NCBI GenBank assembly: GCA_963678675.1
Contig: OY783192.1
Location: 23,702,875-23,766,874 of the forward strand
Source: Xiphydria camelus
Lineage: Eukaryota; Arthropoda; Insecta; Hymenoptera; Xiphydriidae
DNA: 64,000 bases
Direction of reading: 5' to 3'
Positions 57,464-64,000 of the stretch are shown piece after piece. The notes under the pieces were generated by a model. That model was not told the DNA's origin, made no database searches, and saw only the letters and a list, made by a program, of their open reading frames with translations. Each line of letters begins with the position of its first letter. Positions within the stretch are counted from its first letter, which is position 1. Made by a program: the position numbers and the translations under genes.

Positions 57464-59529
57464 TGACGTCTCGCTGTGGAGACTCTGGTGAGATGGCAAC
57501 CAAAATTTAGTACGCAGACTGATAATCAAGCAGCTAATTCGGTAGAATAGCCTAGACAGAATAATGAGTTCCAATGCTACGACGATCAACGTAAGATTCA
57601 CTATAATATTGATCGTCGTGGAATTTAAGGTCATTTTTCTGTCTAGGCAATTCTACCGTATTAGCTGCTGTCGTCATTATCGTTGGTTGTCGTGGAATTT
57701 TAGGTCATTCTTCTGTCTGGGCAATCCTATCGAGTTGGCTGCTGTCGTCATTACCTCGCCAGGGCGTCAATCGTGATCGTATATTAACTATATCGCTTCT
57801 TCAGCATTAAGCCATGTCAACTTGCTACTTAGCTTACACCTATGTATTAATATTCTATACGCGAATTCTACGTCTACCGCTTACTTCTCCGATCTGCCGG
57901 TGAGGTGCAAGACCGAAAGTCGTCCTTCTCTTGGTGCCACCTCTGATTTGACCAGCAGGATTTCTCCTGCGATAGCTACTACTATATAGCAGTGGTGGAT
58001 TACTCCGTTTCCCGGGAGCGTCAAATACTGAGGCCACGTCAAACCTCTTGACAGGAATCGCGCACCACTGGGAATCAGTCGGCGGTTCTACGGCAATTCT
58101 CGCTTCTCCGCTTGGAATACCCGCCCAGTGATTCTCCTGAATAATTCGACATCTCGTGTGATGCCTGGCACGAGATCTCAACCGGCAATCACCTTTGCAA
58201 ATGGCCAACCATTTGCGTGATACCAGTGCTGCGTTGAAGATTGATTTTTCATCCAATTTTCGAAAAATCATCTGAGTCACCTCGATCGGAAGTTCTTCCG
58301 TAAAGTCGATTCGGGGAGGACCGCGGCAGATGCCGATTGCTCGCAGAAAGGACTTGAAGAACTCCATGTCGATGCTTCAGTGACGAGTCGTCGATTGAAC
58401 GCTACTCATCGAGAACTGCCATTATATAGGCCTACACTCTGCGGTCGCGCGGCCGACTGCGCATGAGCGGACCTGGCGTTGCGCATCCGGAGCGCCTTGC
58501 TGCGCATGGTGCGTTTCGTGCGGTCACTGAAGTCACTCTGTCGCGTAGCAGTGGATGCTGCCATGTATGCGTACGCCAACCTCACCAACTGATAATACCG
58601 AAACGGTGAGTGTTCCGTAAGGAAGGAGAAAGAATGAACCGGTCCGGTTTGGTGAAACAAGAGAGTCATATATTCATTGGGCTAAAATGGTAACAGAAAT
58701 CGTACGAATCTAGAACTTGAAAACACGCGTAGGTTAATCGGTTTGATGAGCACTGATTGCGAAAGATGACTCACGGCTGTAAAGACACACCGATCGACGT
58801 AGAGGCACTGATCACTTGATTACGAGAATATGGAACTAATACAACTGAACAACGTGTATTCGGTTGCGGTTTATATATCTTACAACTAACAGATAGTGGG
58901 GATAGCGTGGGCGATGCGGTACGCCCTGATTCGCTGAATGAGAATGCCGGTGTAGATAGCGCGAGCTATGCGGTGTGCCATGATTGGCTAGAAAAAAGGT
59001 GTAAACGCGGGGGATGACGCTTCCAGGAGTCACGTGCCTAACGGGATCGAGCGGTGGTTGCCCTTACCGTACGGAGGAGTCGGATTGTCTTGGAGGAATG
59101 ATTCGACCTCCATTACCTGGGTACGCTGTCTATTAGGATTTCCTAGAAGAATGGCTTTTCCGATAGACAATCGGTTAGATCTCGTCGCTACATCTCAGTA
59201 TAAGCGGGTTAAGCAATCGACGGCTAGTGGTAATTAGTAAAGTGAATTAGTTAGGTGACGCGTGACTCATTAAGAAGCGTCCGGCAATTAGCTTTTCGGG
59301 AAATGTACGGGACTGCAAGTGCATTCACAGCCCCTGCTTTGGCCTTAACAGTGCGAGAGTACGGAACATCGCGGCGTTCAAAGTAAGTAACTGTTGTCGT
59401 CGCGGGACTGTGAAATTGTAGACATCGTGATCACGCTCCAAGCTTGAAAGAGAGTACATTTCATCGTGGAAATAAATCATGCCCACGCCGCTCCACCAAC
59501 AGTCAAGTTGTGTGCTACCCGATATTATC
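57464..59529. repeat. Unit 28, class D, full length
   Basis: Near-consensus class D unit without an LTR. Confidence 0.95.
57855..58367 (-). CDS. F-box protein, array copy 28
   Basis: Consensus protein, no amino-acid change. Confidence 0.74.
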   Translation of the reverse strand: MEFFKSFLRAIGICRGPPRIDFTEELPIEVTQMIFRKLDEKSIFNAALVSRKWLAICKGDCRLRSRARHHTRCRIIQENHWAGIPSGEARIAVEPPTDSQWCAIPVKRFDVASVFDAPGKRSNPPLLYSSSYRRRNPAGQIRGGTKRRTTFGLAPHRQIGEVSGRRRIRV

Positions 59530-61595
59530 TGACGTCTCGCTGTGGAGACTCTGGTGAGATGGCAACCAAAATTTAGTACGCAGACTGATAATCAAGCAGC
59601 TAATTCGGTAGAATAGCCTAGACAGAATAATGAGTTCCAATGCTACGACGATCAACGTAAGATTCACTATAATATTGATCGTCGTGGAATTTAAGGTCAT
59701 TTTTCTGTCTAGGCAATTCTACCGTATTAGCTGCTGTCGTCATTATCGTTGGTTGTCGTGGAATTTTAGGTCATTCTTCTGTCTGGGCAATCCTATCGAG
59801 TTGGCTGCTGTCGTCATTACCTCGCCAGGGCGTCAATCGTGATCGTATATTAACTATATCGCTTCTTCAGCATTAAGCCATGTCAACTTGCTACTTAGCT
59901 TACACCTATGTATTAATATTCTATACGCGAATTCTACGTCTACCGCTTACTTCTCCGATCTGCCGGTGAGGTGCAAGACCGAAAGTCGTCCTTCTCTTGG
60001 TGCCACCTCTGATTTGACCAGCAGGATTTCTCCTGCGATAGCTACTACTATATAGCAGTGGTGGATTACTCCGTTTCCCGGGAGCGTCAAATACTGAGGC
60101 CACGTCAAACCTCTTGACAGGAATCGCGCACCACTGGGAATCAGTCGGCGGTTCTACGGCAATTCTCGCTTCTCCGCTTGGAATACCCGCCCAGTGATTC
60201 TCCTGAATAATTCGACATCTCGTGTGATGCCTGGCACGAGATCTCAACCGGCAATCACCTTTGCAAATGGCCAACCATTTGCGTGATACCAGTGCTGCGT
60301 TGAAGATTGATTTTTCATCCAATTTTCGAAAAATCATCTGAGTCACCTCGATCGGAAGTTCTTCCGTAAAGTCGATTCGGGGAGGACCGCGGCAGATGCC
60401 GATTGCTCGCAGAAAGGACTTGAAGAACTCCATGTCGATGCTTCAGTGACGAGTCGTCGATTGAACGCTACTCATCGAGAACTGCCATTATATAGGCCTA
60501 CACTCTGCGGTCGCGCGGCCGACTGCGCATGAGCGGACCTGGCGTTGCGCATCCGGAGCGCCTTGCTGCGCATGGTGCGTTTCGTGCGGTCACTGAAGTC
60601 ACTCTGTCGCGTAGCAGTGGATGCTGCCATGTATGCGTACGCCAACCTCACCAACTGATAATACCGAAACGGTGAGTGTTCCGTAAGGAAGGAGAAAGAA
60701 TGAACCGGTCCGGTTTGGTGAAACAAGAGAGTCATATATTCATTGGGCTAAAATGGTAACAGAAATCGTACGAATCTAGAACTTGAAAACACGCGTAGGT
60801 TAATCGGTTTGATGAGCACTGATTGCGAAAGATGACTCACGGCTGTAAAGACACACCGATCGACGTAGAGGCACTGATCACTTGATTACGAGAATATGGA
60901 ACTAATACAACTGAACAACGTGTATTCGGGTGCGGTTTATATATCTTACAACTAACAGATAGTGGGGATAGCGTGGGCGATGCGGTACGCCCTGATTCGC
61001 TGAATGAGAATGCCGGTGTAGATAGCGCGAGCTATGCGGTGTGCCATGATTGGCTAGAAAAAAGGTGTAAACGCGGGGGATGACGCTTCCAGGAGTCACG
61101 TGCCTAACGGGATCGAGCGGTGGTTGCCCTTACCGTACGGAGGAGTCGGATTGTCTTGGAGGAATGATTCGACCTCCATTACCTGGGTACGCTGTCTATT
61201 AGGATTTCCTAGAAGAATGGCTTTTCCGATAGACAATCGGTTAGATCTCGTCGCTACATCTCAGTATAAGCGGGTTAAGCAATCGACGGCTAGTGGTAAT
61301 TAGTAAAGTGAATTAGTTAGGTGACGCGTGACTCATTAAGAAGCGTCCGGCAATTAGCTTTTCGGGAAAGGTACGGGACTGCAAGTGCATTCACAGCCCC
61401 TGCTTTGGCCTTAACAGTGCGAGAGTACGGAACATCGCGGCGTTCAAAGTAAGTAACTGTTGTCGTCGCGGGACTGTGAAATTGTAGACATCGTGATCAC
61501 GCTCCAAGCTTGAAAGAGAGTACATTTCATCGTGGAAATAAATCATGCCCACGCCGCTCCACCAACAGTCAAGTTGTGTGCTACCCGATATTATC
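59530..61595. repeat. Unit 29, class D, full length
   Basis: Private ttcgggtgcgg just upstream of the distal TATA; the TATA and initiator are unaffected. Confidence 0.95.
59921..60433 (-). CDS. F-box protein, array copy 29
   Basis: Consensus protein, no amino-acid change. Confidence 0.74.
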   Translation of the reverse strand: MEFFKSFLRAIGICRGPPRIDFTEELPIEVTQMIFRKLDEKSIFNAALVSRKWLAICKGDCRLRSRARHHTRCRIIQENHWAGIPSGEARIAVEPPTDSQWCAIPVKRFDVASVFDAPGKRSNPPLLYSSSYRRRNPAGQIRGGTKRRTTFGLAPHRQIGEVSGRRRIRV

Positions 61596-61911
61596 TGACG
61601 TCTCGCTGTGGAGACTCTGGTGAGATGGCAACCAAAATTTAGTACGCAGACTGATAATCAAGCAGCTAATTCGGTAGAATAGCCTAGACAGAATAATGAG
61701 TTCCAATGCTACGACGATCAACGTAAGATTCACTATAATATTGATCGTCGTGGAATTTAAGTTCATTTTTCTGTCTAGGCAATTCTACCGTATTAGCTGC
61801 TGTCGTCATTATCGTTGGTTGTCGTGGAATTTTAGGTCATTCTTCTGTCTGGGCAATCCTATCGAGTTGGCTGCTGTCGTCATTACCTCGCCAGGGCGTC
61901 AATCGTGATCG

Positions 61912-61917
61912 TTTATT
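61912..61917 (-). terminator. Canonical AATAAA downstream of F-box copy 30
   Basis: A single A-to-T change on plus (gtttattaac against gtatattaac) turns the weak AATATA of other units into a canonical AATAAA, about 70 nt after the F-box stop codon. Confidence 0.4.
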
Positions 61918-61986
61918 AACTATATCGCTTCTTCAGCATTAAGCCATGTCAACTTGCTACTTAGCTTACACCTATGTATTAATATT

Positions 61987-62499
61987 CTATACGCGAATTC
62001 TACGTCTACCGCTTACTTCTCCGATCTGCCGGTGAGGTGCAAGACCGAAAGTCGTCCTTCTCTTGGTGCCACCTCTGATTTGACCAGCAGGATTTCTCCT
62101 GCGATAGCTACTACTATATAGCAGTGGTGGATTACTCCGTTTCCCGGGAGCGTCAAATACTGAGGCCACGTCAAACCTCTTGACAGGAATCGCGCACCAC
62201 TGGGAATCAGTCGGCGGTTCTACGGCAATTCTCGCTTCTCCGCTTGGAATACCCGCCCAGTGATTCTCCTGAATAATTCGACATCTCGTGTGATGCCTGG
62301 CACGAGATCTCAACCGGCAATCACCTTTGCAAATGGCCAACCATTTGCGTGATACCAGTGCTGCGTTGAAGATTGATTTTTCATCCAATTTTCGAAAAAT
62401 CATCTGAGTCACCTCGATCGGAAGTTCTTCCGTAAAGTCGATTCGGGGAGGACCGCGGCAGATGCCGATTGCTCGCAGAAAGGACTTGAAGAACTCCAT
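61987..62499 (-). CDS. F-box protein, array copy 30
   Basis: Consensus protein. The only copy with a canonical AATAAA at the expected distance downstream. Confidence 0.75.
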   Translation of the reverse strand: MEFFKSFLRAIGICRGPPRIDFTEELPIEVTQMIFRKLDEKSIFNAALVSRKWLAICKGDCRLRSRARHHTRCRIIQENHWAGIPSGEARIAVEPPTDSQWCAIPVKRFDVASVFDAPGKRSNPPLLYSSSYRRRNPAGQIRGGTKRRTTFGLAPHRQIGEVSGRRRIRV

Positions 62500-63661
62500 G
62501 TCGATGCTTCAGTGACGAGTCGTCGATTGAACGCTACTCATCGAGAACTGCCATTATATAGGCCTACACTCTGCGGTCGCGCGGCGGACTGCGCATGAGC
62601 GGACCAGGCGTTGCGCATCCGGAGCGCCTTGCTGCGCATGGTGCGTTTCGTGCGGTCACTGAAGTCACTCTGTCGCGTAGCCGTGGATGCTGCCATGTAT
62701 GCGTACGCCAACCTCACCAACTGATAATACCGAAACGGTGAGTGTTCCGTAAGGAAGGAGAAAGAATGAACCGGTCCGGTTTGGTGAAACAAGAGAGTCA
62801 TATATTCATTGGGCTAAAATGGTAACAGAAATCGTACGAATCTAGACCTTGAAAACACGCGTAGGTTAATCGGTTTGATGAGCACTGATTGCGAAAGATG
62901 ACTCACGGCTGTAAAGACACACCGATCGACGTAGAGGCAGTGATCACTTGATTACGAGAATATGGAACTAATACAACTGAACAACGTGTATTCGGTTGCG
63001 GTTTATATATCTTACAACTAACAGATAGTGGGGATAGCGTGGGCGATGCGGTACGCCCTGATTCGCTGAATGAGAATGCCGGTGTAGATAGCGCGAGCTA
63101 TGCGGTGTGCCATGATTGGCTAGAAAAAAGGTGTAAACGCGGGGGATGACGCTTCCAGGAGTCACGTGCCTAACGGGATCGAGCGGTGGTTGCCCTTACC
63201 GTACGGAGGAGTCGGATTGTCTTGGAGGAATGATTCGACCTCCATTACCTGGGTACGCTGTCTATTAGGATTTCCTAGAAGAATGGCTTTTCCGATAGAC
63301 AATCGGTTAGATCTCGTCGCTACATCTCAGTATAAGCGGGTTAAGCAATCGACGGCTAGTGGTAATTAGTAAAGTGAATTAGTTAGGTGACGCGTGACTC
63401 ATTAAGAAGCGTCCGGCAATTAGCTTTTCGGGAAAGGTACGGGACTGCAAGTGCATTCACAGCCCCTGCTTTGGCCTTAACAGTGCGAGAGTACGGAACA
63501 TCGCGGCGTTCAAAGTAAGTAACTGTTGTCGTCGCGGGACTGTGAAATTTTAGACATCGTGATCACGCTCCAAGCTTGAAAGAGAGTACATTTCATCGTG
63601 TTAATAAATCATGCCCACGCCGCTCCACCAACAGTCAAGTTGTGTGCTACCCGATATTATC

Positions 63662-64000
63662 TGACGTCTCGCTGTGGAGACTCTGGTGAGATGGCAACCA
63701 AAATTTAGTACGCAGACTGATAATCAAGCAGCTAATTCGGTAGAATAGCCTAGACAGAAAAATGAGTTCCAATGCTACGACGATCAACGTAAGATTCACT
63801 ATAATATTGATCGTCGTGGAATTTAAGGTCATTTTTCTGTCTAGGCAATTCTACCGTATTAGCTGCTGTCGTCATTATCGTTGGTTGTCGTGGAATTTTA
63901 GGTCATTCTTCTGTCTGGGCAATCCTATCGAGTTGGCTGCTGTCGTCATTACCTCGCCAGGGCGTCAATCGTGATCGTATATTAACTATATCGCTTCTTC
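63662..64000. repeat. Unit 31, partial (first 339 bp)
   Basis: Cut by the window end before the F-box gene. It has a private t-to-a change (gacagaaaaatgag) in the left arm of the palindrome, which restores one base pair with the right arm. Confidence 0.95.

Larger units (their letters stand above)
61596..63661. repeat. Unit 30, class D, full length
   Basis: Carries ccgtggatg and tctagacctt, markers of the deletion haplotype, without the deletion; also ggcggac and a gtgttaataaatc 3' end. It is a clear mosaic with several private changes. Confidence 0.95.
1..64000. repeat. Macrosatellite array of about 31 F-box-gene units
   Basis: All of the window is a direct tandem array. The same landmarks recur every 2,066 bp, or every 2,033 bp in units with a 33-bp deletion, or after 3,055 bp in two units with an insertion. 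Units differ by scattered single-base changes only. No unit is inverted and no unique DNA is present, so the array extends beyond both ends. CpG dinucleotides are frequent throughout, which argues against heavy germline methylation. Unit boundaries used here are arbitrary: each unit is taken to start at the tgacgtctcg motif because the window starts there. Confidence 0.98.

Noticed and set aside
1..64000. CRISPR array or bacterial operon array
   Set aside because: The repeat unit is about 2 kb without spacers, and the genes and signals are eukaryotic.
1..64000. rRNA, tRNA or histone repeat
   Set aside because: I recognise no conserved rRNA, tRNA or histone sequence in the unit.

Overview
The whole window is one head-to-tail macrosatellite array: 30 complete units and the start of a 31st, with no unique flank on either side. 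The basic unit is 2,066 bp. Nine units carry the same 33-bp deletion (2,033 bp). Two units carry the same 984-bp insertion plus a 5-bp target duplication (3,055 bp). Every complete unit holds one intact minus-strand gene for a 170-residue F-box protein. The source is a eukaryote, most likely an arthropod and quite possibly an insect: there is a eukaryotic F-box domain, minus-strand core promoters with arthropod-style TATA and TCAGT initiator spacing, candidate splice and poly(A) signals, and a probable solo LTR. The exact species cannot be read from the sequence.

Unit map in unit-1 coordinates (for another unit add its start minus 1; in deletion units subtract 33 beyond about 997; in LTR units add 989 beyond 1448): 66-206, 61-bp-arm inverted repeat; about 149-296, 74-bp direct duplication of its right arm; 317-322, candidate minus-strand poly(A) hexamer; 392-904, F-box CDS on minus; 930-967, proximal TATA/initiator on minus; 943-1206, unassigned minus-strand ORF; 1219-1311, candidate 93-nt minus-strand leader intron; 1380-1414, distal canonical TATA/initiator on minus; 1438-1540, degenerate 54-bp duplication that is the LTR target; 1571-2066, no supported gene, but a conserved plus-strand AATAAA at 2008-2013.

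Units fall into four haplotype classes by the 3' half. A: gcttagaggagtcac. B: gcttccaggagtcac plus a gattag stop. C: gcttccaggattcac. D: as B without the stop. The left part (units 1-16) is a mixture of classes. Units 17-23 are class C, largely alternating full and 33-bp-deleted units (a 4,099-bp dimer). Units 24-30 are class D and include a 5,121-bp duplicated block made of an LTR-bearing unit plus a unit with F-box change D110G. This mosaic indicates repeated unequal crossing-over and conversion.

Biologically the window looks like a tandemly amplified F-box gene in which each copy carries its own promoter. Whether the copies are expressed, and whether the hairpin-forming repeat or plus-strand signals regulate them, is inference.
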